Source: Volvox africanus (lineage: Eukaryota; Chlorophyta; Chlorophyceae; Chlamydomonadales; Volvocaceae). Taken from it: a stretch of DNA of 64,000 bases. This document shows, one piece after another, positions 51,414-63,438 of the stretch (within the stretch, counting starts at the first letter, position 1; every line of letters starts with the position of its first letter). The position numbers were made by a program, and so were the translations under genes. The stretch is from the NCBI GenBank assembly GCA_030268105.1, contig BSDZ01000003.1, positions 4,278,001-4,342,000 on the forward strand. Reading direction: 5' to 3'. The notes beneath the pieces are model-generated. The model searched no databases. It had not been told where the DNA came from and worked only from the letters and a program-made list of their open reading frames with translations.

Positions 51414-53495
51414 GTGGTAGAGGAATTGCAAAGAATGTGGCAACGTCAGGTGGAGATCATCAGATCATCTTCATTAGCCTGGGCCATGGGGTCAAGGTCA
51501 CGTTGCCAGTACCGCAGGAATTTCTGTACCATTAGTGAAGCGACTGGTTGCAAGTCGTCGGTACGATGATTTGCAAAGCCTCTTCGTAGGCCCCCCGAGC
51601 AGTGATGCACAGGAGGGTGAAGATGGGATTCAATGGCCGCCAGGCGGTTACATCATGCTGATACAATTGCGCGTCCTAAGAGTGGGTTTTGCCAATAGTG
51701 CTCGTGCCTTGGTGGTCGCCTGGACCTCATAATGGCCGTCTCAAGCGACCTGACGCAAGAGAATCTACGCATGATTACTTTTTCTTGAGCAGCTCCGGAA
51801 TTAAATCCTCAAACTGCAGAACAATGCACCAGGTTATCAGCAGATCCCCTGGCGACATACACACCGCACCCTTCGGGGAGACGTGTCCTCACTATGATGA
51901 TTAGTGGATAAAGGGGCTCTGTCATTCACCTAAACAGTGTAATGCCATACAGTCTCACCTCGCCGGAGCACTTCTGCCAAGCGGATCCTGCGCCTATACC
52001 CGCGCCGAACGCGGTCAGTACCGCGCGACTCTGGCCCCCTCCTGCAAAATGCCGCATCATCAGTTGATTAACCTAAGCCAGGATAACCCCTACAACATAA
52101 GCCATCCAAGCTGGCGTTGTCCATTCCTTACTTAGGAATAAAAGCGACAGCAGCCCTGCAATGCCCGTTCCGTAAACGGTTCTCCGCAATGTCTGCGGGG
52201 ATTATTTCAAACTCATATGTGGGTTTCGTAATTATGCAGATTGCACCAATGTGACGTTGGCCCTCCGGCGTTTCGCACCGTGTCCACCAACACATCATAT
52301 TTATGATTGATGGCAAGCTCTTTTGGAACGTCCTCCACGGCCATCGCGTTCTTGGTAAGAGCCTATGGTTGCCTGGATAGTGGTTCTAGCAAGTCACTTG
52401 TTCTGCGATGATTACCGGTATGATGAACTTGTTAATTACTGTTTGTCAATACAGATCCTGATTAATCCTTTAAGATACCGTTCATAAGTTAGGAATCACA
52501 ACCTTGAATTCCGACAGCCTTCACGCCAGGGGCTTTACGTGACTAATGGGGGCCCAATGTACCAATAATGCACCATTACCATGGCAGTTCCCTTGACGAT
52601 TGTTTGCTAAATTAAAGGTAGAGTAGGCTTCTGAAGCCAGCACCGAGGGATTCAGGTTCGGGCGCTCGTTTCGTGCGTTTCCCCGGGTCAGTTGCCCTCT
52701 GCACGTAGGCACAGCGTGGACGATGTGCACGTGTTTAAAGCTGTAACCTTCTAAGTGCAACCAAACCTCCATAGCCACGTGTCAGCTGCGCTAATCCAAC
52801 TAGCGACCGAAACATCAAGGTTCTATAGTGCATGCGTGTGTACCTGGACGCAGCGCCACACGCACGTACATTCTGTCCGAGGCGTTTCGGGAGCAGTACC
52901 GATGCATAGTCACCAAACTGAATCAAACATCTTTTCAGCAACGTCTTCCACTGCGTGCAGCGACGCTGAGGTGCGACACAAGCGCTCCAATTTGAAACCG
53001 TATAATCCCGCCCCATGTCTCTTAGCCCCACGCCAAACTCAGGTATATGCATGGCTACACTATCAAGTCCTCTTCCGCTGCAGGCAGCAGTAGCCGCCCT
53101 GCTGCCTGCACCCCAGCACCCGTCGTGTTGCGGATTTGTCCGTACCCTAGCTCTCGACGCAACCTGGTGGTGATGAAACTCCTACTCCTGCAACTCCTGT
53201 AAACCACCCGAAACAGAGTCCCCATCCGTAAATCACCTGCATCGCCCCCCCCGCACCTCCCGCCAGCCAACCCCCCCCCCCGCCAGCGCTAACCCACAGT
53301 GCATGTACGATGGTGCTTCCTAGGCCGTGTGCGGTGCAGCAGCTGGTTTACCATATGCGGTATGCGCCGTTCATCCGCCTTGGCCTGGATTGCCACTGGC
53401 TATAAAACAGAAGGCGGACTCCAGGGCACGCTAGAGTCCACATCTCCACAACCTAGAGAAAGGACACACAATGCTGTAAGCCATCCTCTCGGCAG
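51414..53495. other. 2.1-kb region without a supported gene
   Basis: It lies between the LRR gene stop and the IFT57 stop (convergent). A TGTAA at 51938-51942 could end the LRR transcript. One open stretch at 51535-51645 is weakly exon-like but has no partner. The rest shows stops in all frames at short spacing. Confidence 0.5.
53244..53281. repeat. poly(C)-rich tract
   Basis: Two C runs (about 53244-53252 and 53271-53281) in a C-rich stretch just downstream of the IFT57 stop, so G-rich on the IFT57 transcript strand. Confidence 0.8.
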
Positions 53496-55802
53496 TTATC
53501 GGAATACATCGTCCCCGTCACTATCGTCCAAGATGCCCGCCTCCAATCGAAAGTTACGTTCCGCCTGCTTGGTCCAGAGCTCCTGCCGCGCGACGCCAAT
53601 GCGGACATCCATACGCCGCATCTCCTTGTGCATGGCGCGCATGGCGTCGTGGATGAGCTTAACCTGGCGCGAGCCATCGAGCCCGTCCGTCTTGTCCTGT
53701 TTGACGAGGCAAGAAGGCCAGCGAACATGTATGAATACCTAGGTTGCCCACTACAGGACGAACCTAGGGAAATGCAGGGCGGTAATGGCTGTTACCTAAG
53801 TGTTGATCGCGACCTACTTTTCTATGTGAAGGTTCCGCAGGAGCGAGATTTGGCAGTCCAGCTAGACAAGCATGCCAAGTCCGACAAATCTGCACAAGCT
53901 GCCGAGTCACTATGCTGGTAAAGCTGCAAAAAGTTCCATTATGTCAACTACAAGAAGTTAAAAACCTATGGCAGAATCCCCCAAGGCTGCTGAGGCCAAT
54001 TCCGTTGTGCACGGCGGACGGCAGGGACATGGCCCCGTTGGCAGACAGCAGCACACAGCTGACAGACGACACGTGCTCAAACCGACGTTTCTCAATATAC
54101 CTGTATGGCCTGTTGCACTTCCTCTATTCGTTCTGTGAGCTGCGCGAGTGCGGAATGGCCTATCTCCAGCAGTTCGTCGTGTTGCTGGCGGGCGCGTTGC
54201 ATATCCTCCATGCGGCGCCTGCTGGCGGCATATTGCTCTGGCAAAAGGACCAGGAGAGGCAACGTGGCGTGCACACGAATGGCATCAAGGCAGGTTCCCC
54301 AAGAAAGATATTCAAATTCATGTCTACTACACTAGGCACGCGGCGGGAGCAATGGAAGTCATTGCATACATGCAAGGCCATTTGCAACACTGCCTGTGTT
54401 AGCCCTTGCGGCATCCCTCTGCGCCGGCCCCGTGTAAAATATGGGAGGTTTCCAGGAAACCACACCCTGCGCTCACCCATTAAGCTGATTGTGTTATCAT
54501 TAAGCCGCCGCTCTGTAGTTTCAATTCGCTCGAGATCCCTGGACACTGCCGCGCGCAAGCGACCGAGCGATGCATGCGCATCCGGTGCTGCCGCTGCCAG
54601 CGCCGCCAGCAAGTCCTTCATCTGCTGCCACCGCTGCGACCAATCACCTGCCGCAGCCTCCGCCGATATTTTTATCCGCCCCAGCTGCGGAGCCAACCGC
54701 TCTAGCTCTTGCCGCCACGCCACGGGATCCACGTGCGTAGTGGATACCGCGGTCGGCGCCCGGCCTCTGCTCCGATTGTTTCTGCGTCCCTCAGTCCCTT
54801 GGCTGCGGCTAGTACTGGCCGCCCCAGGCGCCAATGAGTCCTTCACTCGGTCCGCCATAGCTGGGGCGCCCATATACTCAGCCTCATCATCATCATCATC
54901 ATCAGCGTCGTACCCAGGCCCCGATCCCGTCGCACCCGCCGTTAGCACTGAGTCTGCTGGCCCCGCGAGAACCCCGTCCGCTTCGTCCGGTACTTCTTCC
55001 GCCGACGGCTCAGGAGGGCGTTGAACGGGCCGTACTGCCAACGGTACCCGCTGCACACTCAACGCCAACGCATCCTGCAGCAGCCCGCACACAGCGCGGC
55101 CGTGGCCCAGCGCGATGGCGCTGACGGGAGCAAACTCTGTATTGAGGCCCATTACCTGCGCGCCTCGCTTCGCCGCCTCCGCACCCTTAAGCACGTTGGT
55201 ACACAACGGGACTTGATGGGAGCTGGGTGCCGGTGCGGCAGCAGTGCCACCAACGCGACCCCCGGTGGGCGCACGCGCTGCAGGTATAAACTCCAGATGA
55301 GTCTCCACACCGGTGGCTGCGTCAGACTTGCCGTTCAGCCTTAGCAGCCACGCCAACACGTGTAAAAACGTGCCCAGCTGCTGCTTCTGGAACATACCAG
55401 CATCAGATCGCAACGGCGGTACCAGCGGCTCGGCGAAATACAAAGGGTGAAGGCTACGAATTGTGTCCAGAGGTGGAGGCACCATAATGCCGGAGGTTGC
55501 AGCCGGAGCCACGGCTGCAGCGGAGGATGAAGACGAGGCGCGCCTGCCGTTGGGCGGCGTGCTGGGCGGGGCCTTGCCGCGCAGCCTTGCCGAGACCTCG
55601 GAGGACAATAAAATAAGCTGCTCATACAACTCTATGGCAGTGCTATGCACGTCGGATCGGGTGCGCGACTGCGACTGCACAGCTGAGCTTGTGATGTTCC
55701 AGACCTACAAGACCGGCCGCATGTGTATGAAGCATCACCGCCGGGGATTTACACAAACGCCCAGCGGGTCAAGACGATGGGCTTCTTAACGCTCGATTGC
55801 AT
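53496..55802 (-). CDS. IFT57: IFT57, intraflagellar transport complex B protein
   Basis: Component of the IFT-B peripheral complex that carries cargo along ciliary microtubules, partnering IFT20 and IFT38. Exons: tentative 55802-55755, then 55704-54477, 54237-54101, 53696-53496; 538 codons if exon 1 is right. Core blocks: LHPLYFAEPLVPP and LGTFLHVLAWLLRLNGK (the CH-like N-terminal domain), ALGHGRAVCGLLQDAL, WRQELERLAPQL, LGRLRAAVSRDLERIETTE, then the coiled coil EQYAASRRRMEDM and LTERIEEVQQAIQ, and the conserved end with MHKEMRRMDVRIGVARQEL. Family-atypical Ala/Pro/Gly and acidic insertions (for example a six-Asp run at about 54885-54905) separate the conserved blocks. The tentative exon 1 is supported only by an in-phase ATG and donor; the 5' end may differ. 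The gene sits 135 bp downstream of the kinase stop on the same strand. Confidence 0.92.
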
Positions 55803-55937
55803 TTCTGAGCAGAACCTAAATTGTGTCGTTTATCTGGATACAGGTGCAGAAAGAAGACATGACCAGAGGAAATGGTACCCGCGAGAAGATAACGCAATGG
55901 CTTCCTTCTGGAATACAGCTTTGCCTCCCTATGCCCG

Positions 55938-58757
55938 TCAAAACCAATCCCTGCGCACCTCCTCCAGCTCCGGTCGCTTGGCGGGGTCAATTTGCAGCAT
56001 ACGTCCCACCAAGCTGCGCAACGGTGCTGAGAACTGGTCGGCGGGAAGCGGGCTGTACTCGCCTTTGGAAATCTTCTGGAACACATCGTACAGGTTCGCG
56101 CCTTCCATTTCAAATGGAGACCGCAGACACGCTAGCTCGTACAGAAGGCAACCCATCGACCACACATCACTCTTCCAATCGTAGCCCGCGCCACGCACCA
56201 CCTCAGGGGAAACGTAGTACGGCGTACCCACCTGCGCCGCAACCAACCACACACAATGGGTTTTCATGCACTATGATACTGCTGTACGGTAAAGCCCTTC
56301 CCACTCCATATCCGTACTCGTTCTCACCGACATGGCCAAAACAGCAGGCCTGGTTGGCAGACCGTCGCCCCAAACGCAGACGCCCGACCCTGACCCAGAC
56401 GCCAGACCCTTGCAACACTTCTCAAAACCGCACTCACAACCTCGTGCCTCCCATTCCGTCTGTTTTGATACATTCGTATTTGATACATGTTCTTCTTTCT
56501 CTTGCAACCTCTGGTCCCAGCCGTGCCCGTCTTACTTTCGAGAAAGCCTCCATGGTCTGCTCGCTTAGTTGCCTGCCCAGGCCCAAATCTCCCAGCTTTA
56601 GCGCTCCATTGGCACCCACCAGCACATTGGCGGGCTTAATGTCCCGATGCATGATGCGGTGTTGGTGCATGTATCGCAACCCGTCAGTCACCTGATACCG
56701 GTAGGCGGCGGAACGCAGGTTCAGTAAAAAACACAGACGGCAACGGGAATGAACGACCGCAGAGAAGGAAAAGAACGGGGAAGCGAGGCCAGGTAGATGC
56801 GGGCGCGACGCGGGAGCAGGGAAGCATGGATGTCGCGGCATCCCAGGCCGTGCTGAGGATTGAAGAGATATTGCTATGGCCGTCCGAACATCCTGTCCCG
56901 GAGCCGAGGTCGGGTGCTTTCACATCCAGCAGAGTAGGAGGGTCAGGCCAAGCCAGAAGCTGTATGCCTCCCTTTCATTAGGTGGACGTATCAGTCAAGG
57001 GAATGCTATCAATCGAACGAGCCCGTACTGCATGAGAGGAGAACCCGGGGAGGGCATATACCTGGTAGAATAGCGTCCAGATGGATGGCTCGTCCAACTT
57101 TTTCCCCTGCTCTGCTGTCTTCTTAATAAGGCGTTTCAGGTCACCTGCGCTACCAGAGGGGTGGGAGACGACAGGCTGAGCACCGTATTTTGGCGTAGCT
57201 TATGGACCCTCCATCCGCAGCCAGTATAGCCCCGGGTGACACAATAAGGCTATTGTATGATAGGGTATTAGCTCCACTTTATGCATTGAAAGTTTGGACT
57301 GATGCTCCGGCGTCGATTAAGGAACCGACTGGTGGAAGTCTCCCGGAAACAAAATCGCTTTCCTCTGTGAAAACAATAACTCTTCCTTCTTCCTTATACT
57401 TCTTTATTTTATTGCAAAAGCTTCACCGTTAACTGGGCTGTTTCTTGCCCCTACTAATGCAGACCGGCACAGCATCACTAATATAACCATGGACTTGGGC
57501 AAATAGTCGGCTTGGGCAACCAGCGTTAGCTCTGCACCCGTGCATCTCAGCCCGTTTCCCAAATCCTGAACGATGTCTACCTGACCCAATGAGCAACGTG
57601 CACAACCCCACCACCCGGATGACTGGGCCATTTTACGACCGGTCCTCCTCTGACTCCCCCTTGGCAGCTCCCTTCAAGATTAGAACCAACCGCCCCGGCT
57701 GGAAATCAGCGACCATCCTGACGAAGTCGCTTCTCACCCAGGACCGGACGAGCGAGTTCCCGCTCTCGGGCGCCAGCTCGTCAGCCTACCTGCCGGTGCC
57801 CATTCGAAGATAATAATCAGCATATTCTCATCGATGAAGGCGTCCAACATCTGGATGATGTTAGGGTGGTCCAGCTGCTGGAGCAGTGTTACCTCCTGCA
57901 GACATCGCTCGCGCTTTTTGGCGCTCATCTCAAAGATCTGTAACCCCAGGCGGCCCGGACCGGCGGGGGTCGAATGGGAGGGTGGATGGAGGAGACCAGG
58001 CGTCAAAGGATGAGGGAGGAGGCCCACGGAAAATATGGGTGGTGGGGTATGCAAGGAAGAGGCCTCAGTGTTCCTGAAGGACCGGCATGGGACTTTCACC
58101 GGTCATCCGGGCAATCGACACAATGGGTTCCTGCTAGCCATGACCCTTGAGCAAGCGAGCCTCCATATCTTTAGATGTGAGATGGGAAAGTTGAGCGAAT
58201 AGGCCGTCCCTGCACGCAATCTTCACGTGCGCAGTAATGATGATCATGTTCGTGAGTCTGATTGGCACGGTGTGTGATGGAACAGCTACTGCTGAAGGAC
58301 TGTAATGCCGTCGCAGCGGGTAGTATTACAGGCGCAGGTCACTTAGCTTTTTTATCCAGCCGCGATGCGTGATAGCATCTGCAACCACACCCTCGTTGGG
58401 GCGGGAGAACTGGCGCAACACCATGGGGTCCGGTGCAGCTGAGAGCCGACGAGCCGTCTATGCGCCGTGCCGCAAACGCACCTCGACCTTCTTGACAGCA
58501 ACCACACGGCCGTCCTCCCGGCGCACGCCTTTGTAAACCACCGCGTATCCACCCTTCCCAACCGGCTTTTGTACATCGTAGGCCTCCGCTAGCCGCCCGG
58601 GACATGACGGGACAACTGAAAGCCCCTCGCCGTCGGTGCGCGTCCCCGGCTCCCTGGATACTGGTCGCGAGCCGTTTTTGGACGATATATTTCGTACCAG
58701 CAGCGGAGATAATGTACCGACTGCCGCTGGCTGTCCTTCGCTCGGCGGGCGGGACAT
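55938..58757 (-). CDS. NEK6/7-like serine/threonine kinase (NIMA family)
   Basis: Five exons on the minus strand (58757-58482, 57937-57790, 57144-57062, 56691-56536, 56231-55938) join in phase to 319 codons, a kinase domain with a short N-terminal extension. Visible catalytic elements: Gly-rich loop GKGGYAVVYKG, VAVKK lysine, HRDIKPANV catalytic loop, GDLGLGR in place of DFG (as in NEK6/7), and GTPYYVSPE in the activation segment. SDVWSMGCLLYELACLRSPF and DPAKRPELEEV complete the C-lobe. IFEMSAKKRERCLQEV and LLQQLDHPNIIQMLDAF match the NEK6/7 N-lobe closely. Members control mitosis, spindle and cilium length. There is no C-terminal regulatory domain, consistent with NEK6/7 type rather than NEK1/2 type. 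The ATG at 58757 is the first in frame; it leaves about 50 non-conserved residues before the domain. Confidence 0.94.
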
Positions 58758-59135
58758 GGGCTAGCAGTGTACATGCCACACACAAGCTCAGGCCCGAGGC
58801 CACTAAGCCTCAGGCCCTTGGCTTTTACAATTCATTTGTATAATTTGTATAACAACATCCTGGTAGCCTTAAAGGATACGATGTACGTAGAAGTCTAGTT
58901 GGTCAACAAAATGAGGTATGGGGGCAAAGATCGTGTAAGGCGTAGCAGATGGCAGACGTACATGATAATTAAAAAGAAGCTTGGTAGTAAATAAAGTTTT
59001 TACCTGGGCGAAACTTTGCCGCGGCAAGTGAAGTACGACGAGTTGGCTTGCCCGACTCATACTGTATGCCTGTGACAGTTCTTAATCGATAAGAACAACA
59101 CCTTCCCACCTAACATTGATCCAAAGCACCTCGAT
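58758..59135. promoter_or_regulatory. bidirectional promoter region
   Basis: Spacer of 378 bp between divergent starts of the NEK-like kinase (minus) and the hydrolase (plus). No motif could be assigned with confidence. Confidence 0.45.
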
Positions 59136-61852
59136 ATGAGTTTACGGCTGGGGCCCCGAGCTCCTCACACAGCGCGGTGTTCCGTGCGACACTTAAGCCC
59201 ACCTGTGCGCCTGACACGCCATAAATGCGTGTTATCTCAACCTCTATCAACCTCCATAGTCACTGGTAATGACGTCCCTAAGGATGCTTCGGAACAACCT
59301 AGAAACTCAGAAGAAATGGGGTCCAAGGACTGGGGCGAGGAGCTTTATTGGAACTGGGATTACAACTCACGGATCTGTTACAGACAAGTTGGTGAGGTAA
59401 GTCCACTTGAAGGTGACGAGTTTGGGTTGGATACAGGTTTTATTCGACATCCGGTGTTGTTTCTCGCTTCCACTATGAGGTGTCTCAGTAAGGCCCCCAC
59501 CCAATTCGCAGGCGCTACATTTTACAACTGTACGTGAAGTATTGCTTACAGTCGGCGCTCCGTACGTGTATAACACAATCCACTGCATTGACGTGCGCTC
59601 CCTCTTTGCTGGGGATGCTCCAGTCGTACCTCCGCATCCTTTGAGCTAGCCCAGAGGCGAAACCCGGTAATACGGCCGCGCACCTGTCGTCTTTATCAGG
59701 GATCTCTATTCCTGTTGCAGTTCCGCCTTGTTTACGGTGCTCATACCCATGACCCTGTCTTTGCTGTGCCCCAGTCAGGTCCGGCCGTCCTCATGGTCCA
59801 TGGCTTCGGTGTCGCCGGGTGGCACTTCCATCGCAATTGGGTGGACCTGCAGCGAGATCACCGGGTATGGACGGTGGACCTGCTGGGTCAAGGTGAGGCG
59901 ACAGCCCACCCAGGGCCCACAGTTTAGGCTTGCTCGATGAGTAGGAGATCTGGTGTTAAGAGAACATTCAAGTAAAAAACGGGGACGCCCGGCCCCTTCC
60001 GAGTGAATTATGAAGGCAAAGTGATCGCACCGGGCTTAAGAGACAACGCTGACAAGTTTGACCAGCAACATACATTGCCCAATTGCACATAGCCACGCGT
60101 GGCCTTAGATCTCACCCCGACGCTGTTCTGTTTGCAGGCCGCAGCTGGCCGAAGCATCCAGTAACGCTCTCCGCGGGTCTGCGCTACAGTGTGGAGACAT
60201 GGACGCGGCAGGTGGAGAACTTTCTGGAGCAGTGCGTGGGAGAGCCGGCCTATGTGGTTGGCAACTCGCTAGGCGGGTGAGCGCGGTGAGACCAGAAGTC
60301 CGGACCAGCACCCGAACTTTGGCCGTGATCGCAGAAGGCATGATGGGAGCGAAGTGCACGTTGAACCAAAAGGCCGAATAAGGATTAGGTGAAATGTTAC
60401 CATCAGCCCAATCGTCAGCCGGTCGAGAGCCGTATTGCTGATTGCCGTCCTATGCCACACAAACCAGCCATCGCCTGCTCCACTGCTTTGCTTGGATCTG
60501 CAATGGTGATCTTGGATTTTTCAATGGGGTTCACCGCTGCCAGGCGCACCAACACCACCTTGGCTTAGTTGTTTATGTAGAGATTTGGGCGGCCTGTACT
60601 GCAGGTACCTGGCGGTGATGCTGGCGGCACGGCGACCGGACCTTGTTCGTGGGCTGGTGATGCTGAATGCGACACCCTTTTGGGCGTTCCGCCCCCCGCC
60701 CGGTTCCGCTGCAGCTCGGGGACTGCTTTGGTCGGCCCTTGATTGGGCGGGTGATGGTTCTGTTCCTGTCCCCGAGGTGGGCAGCGCGGCCGCTGGCGTC
60801 GAGTTGGTCGGGGTTTGATTGGTCACGATTGGTCCTTTGTCACCAGCTTCAACGGATTAAGATTTGAACTGCCGGATTAAGAGGTAGCATTTCTGTATAT
60901 TAGCCGAACTAGCAGCTTACTACGGATCGGGTTCGAATTACGAATTTATTTTTACCTCTTTTGGCAAAGGCAATTGAAATTGGATGTGTCTGCTTTCATC
61001 CTGATCGCGAATAGGGGACCACGAATTACAACCTTATCCTCGGCCCGGCGCGCTGTCACTGCGTCCTGCACTTAATAATCGTCGGCACTCCGGGCGCCTG
61101 TATTTTGCACCTCGCGGCGCATATTGTTGCTCCGCATGCTTGTCTTTGCATGCTTGCTTTTGTTCTTATGCAACCCTGGGTCCTTTGGTCACCCCCAGTC
61201 GGTGAAGCACCTTGTGGAGAAGTACTGGTGGAACCAGCTGCGTTCACCTGCCACTATCTCCGCTATGCTTCGGCTGGTGTACGCGGACAAGTCGGGGCCC
61301 GACATGGCGCTGGTGGCGCGCATCGTGGAGGCGACCGAGCAGCCTGGCGCGCTGGATGCATTCACGTCCATCGTGCTGAGTCCAAAAGCAGAGCTCAGCT
61401 TTGATGAACTGGTGGAGAGGCTGCGCTGCCCTGTGCTGCTATTATACGGCAAGGAAGACCCGTGGGTCAGGCCGCTGTGGGGTCAGCGGCTGAAGCGGCG
61501 TCTTCCAGCAGCCACCTACCTAGAGCTAAGTCCCGCCGGCCATTGCCCACACCACGAGGCGCCGGCGGCCGTGAACAGGGCGCTACGGACCTGGGTAGCT
61601 GCGCAGGAACGTGTGCGAGCTCAGGGGACAGGGGATCAGGATCCATCTGGAACTGGAATTGACCTGGACCTAGGGAAAAACTGGGAGGTTGTGGAAGCGG
61701 ATGGACGAGTGGTTCGCGTGAGTCACATCGACGGCCGGCCGCGAAGTGCTGCGGAATGGCTTGATTTAGCGGTATGGAGCGTGTTGGGCCGAGTCCTGGG
61801 GGCTGTTGGTCGCAAGTGGGCAGGCAAGGAGGAGTCAAGGGCGACTGTGTGA
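59136..61852 (+). CDS. plastid alpha/beta-hydrolase, pheophytinase (PPH) family
   Basis: Five exons (59136-59396, 59721-59892, 60138-60276, 60605-60776, 61199-61852) join in phase to 466 codons. The first ~45 residues are rich in Arg, Ser and Pro and poor in acidic residues, a likely chloroplast transit peptide. A short WGEELYWNWDYNSRICY segment precedes the fold. Fold landmarks: oxyanion region LMVHGFGVAGWHFHRNW, DLLGQGRSWPK, nucleophile elbow GNSLGG (Ser), LVRGLVMLNATP, acid residue in LLLYGKEDPW, and the His-containing AGHCPHHEAP. GHCPHxE and HGFGVxxxHxxxN are typical of the pheophytinase clade. PPH removes phytol from pheophytin during chlorophyll breakdown; this protein could be PPH itself or a relative acting on another ester. 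About 80 residues follow the hydrolase fold, longer than usual. Confidence 0.8.
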
Positions 61853-63438
61853 GGGTCCCTGTGCTGTGAGTGCTGCCGGTGACATTTCACGTATGTAACG
61901 GTGTGGCCGCTGTTTGAAGGTGCATGAGGAAATAAACGCCTAAAAATATATGGTTGGCATAGGGTAAGGCCTCCTACTTATGGAAGAAACGATGGTGTTA
62001 AGATACTGGAAGCAGACACAGTAATTTGCGCCTATCCGCATGGAGGTTGAGTTTTAGGAAGTTGGCAACTCGTTGACGATTATGTCCTATGCCGTCCAGG
62101 CGCGCAATGCTGCGCTGGTGTGGCGTATTGTGACCCATGGTGCTGCGGGAGGCACATCACATGTGAAGAAGCTATGGTGAGTGTTGGAACGCCGGGACGG
62201 GATATGGTCACTCGAACAGACGAACGAGGTGGGAGATCTGATGGTAGCTCCTTTGTCTTTGCGGGAGTACCCAATGCTTTTTCTTTTCTGACGTCCTTGC
62301 ATTTGCTTCCGCAAATAGTCAACGAGCTTTCTAAACATGCATATGATTCATCAACTGCATCCTCGAGTGGAGATAGCCGTAGTGAAATTGGTGGTGGTGA
62401 TGGTGGTGCACAACACCCCACGGTTGTGTTAATGTGATCAGGTGCCCTGGCATGCCTTTTCATCCCAAATCTCGACCCCCTGCTCGCCACAGGCTCCACA
62501 AGAGCACCATCTAGGCATGGGGACAGGCAAGACCGTAGACGAAGTTAGCTTTCGGATTCTGCATATCTACGGAAGTCCGTGCAGGAGACCGTACACAGCC
62601 TTCGTGTGCATTGTGTGTCCTTCCGAGTGCAAGCCAAGAAGTCAACGGGCGACTGCTGTTCTCTGTCTTCCACATTCGACAGTAGGCGGCGAGGAACAGT
62701 CACCGCTCCAATACCACGACAACTTAAAGAGGATGAATAGAATGTCACATGGCTGTACCTTGCCACCCCACCGCAGATAGCCACGTTGTCAACCACTCCG
62801 ACACCACCATGTGATCAGCATAGCCGTAGAAGCTGTCCTTACCTGGACACAACTGGCGTTAGGTTAATTGAAGTTGGGCTGGCCGCTGCATTTGGGCAGT
62901 GTATATTCGGGACGAGGTCTTCTAAATTGCATTCGCGGGTGCAGCAGCAGCAGTACTTGTGTTCTACATGCATGTACTGCAAGTGTGTTTCATGCACAGC
63001 TTTACAGAACCCTGGGTCGCTTATGGACCCAGTTCAAGCAGCTGTCGCTTCTTCAGGATGAACCATACCCATATGTGACCATATAGGGATAAACGTCGGC
63101 ATCGAAATCCAGCCATATATATGAAAGGACATCGCATATAAGGGTTTGGCGGGTTCATGTAAGTTAACGCAGAAGCAAAGTCGGTTGGCATCATGGCTGA
63201 AGTCATACTTTAAAACCTGACGAAGAAAAAAATCATTTTATTTTGTGCAGCAAAGAAAAACAAGGGTTGGATAGGGTAGGGCTTTTTCACGGCACTGACA
63301 ATTCGCTCTAAATAAAGTGGAGTCACAATTTATTTAATGTGTACATGTGAAGGGCCATCCATAAATTATTTTCATTTTATAGCCGATACGTGGTCGTGAC
63401 TTGCACGTTTAGTCAATCAGCCGCCGCTCCTTAAGACT
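61853..63438. other. intergenic: hydrolase 3' side and citrate synthase promoter
   Basis: About 1.6 kb with no supported gene on either strand. The last ~250 bp before 63439 are AT-rich and likely hold the citrate synthase promoter and 5'UTR. Confidence 0.5.
61894..61898 (+). terminator. TGTAA poly(A)-type signal of the hydrolase gene
   Basis: A TGTAA pentamer 42 nt after the stop codon. In Chlamydomonadales this pentamer is the common nuclear poly(A) signal. Confidence 0.45.

Noticed and set aside
51535..51645. Possible orphan exon (KRLVASRRYDDLQSLF...)
   Set aside because: Codon use looks plausible and a GT donor follows, but no in-phase partner exon or recognisable family was found.
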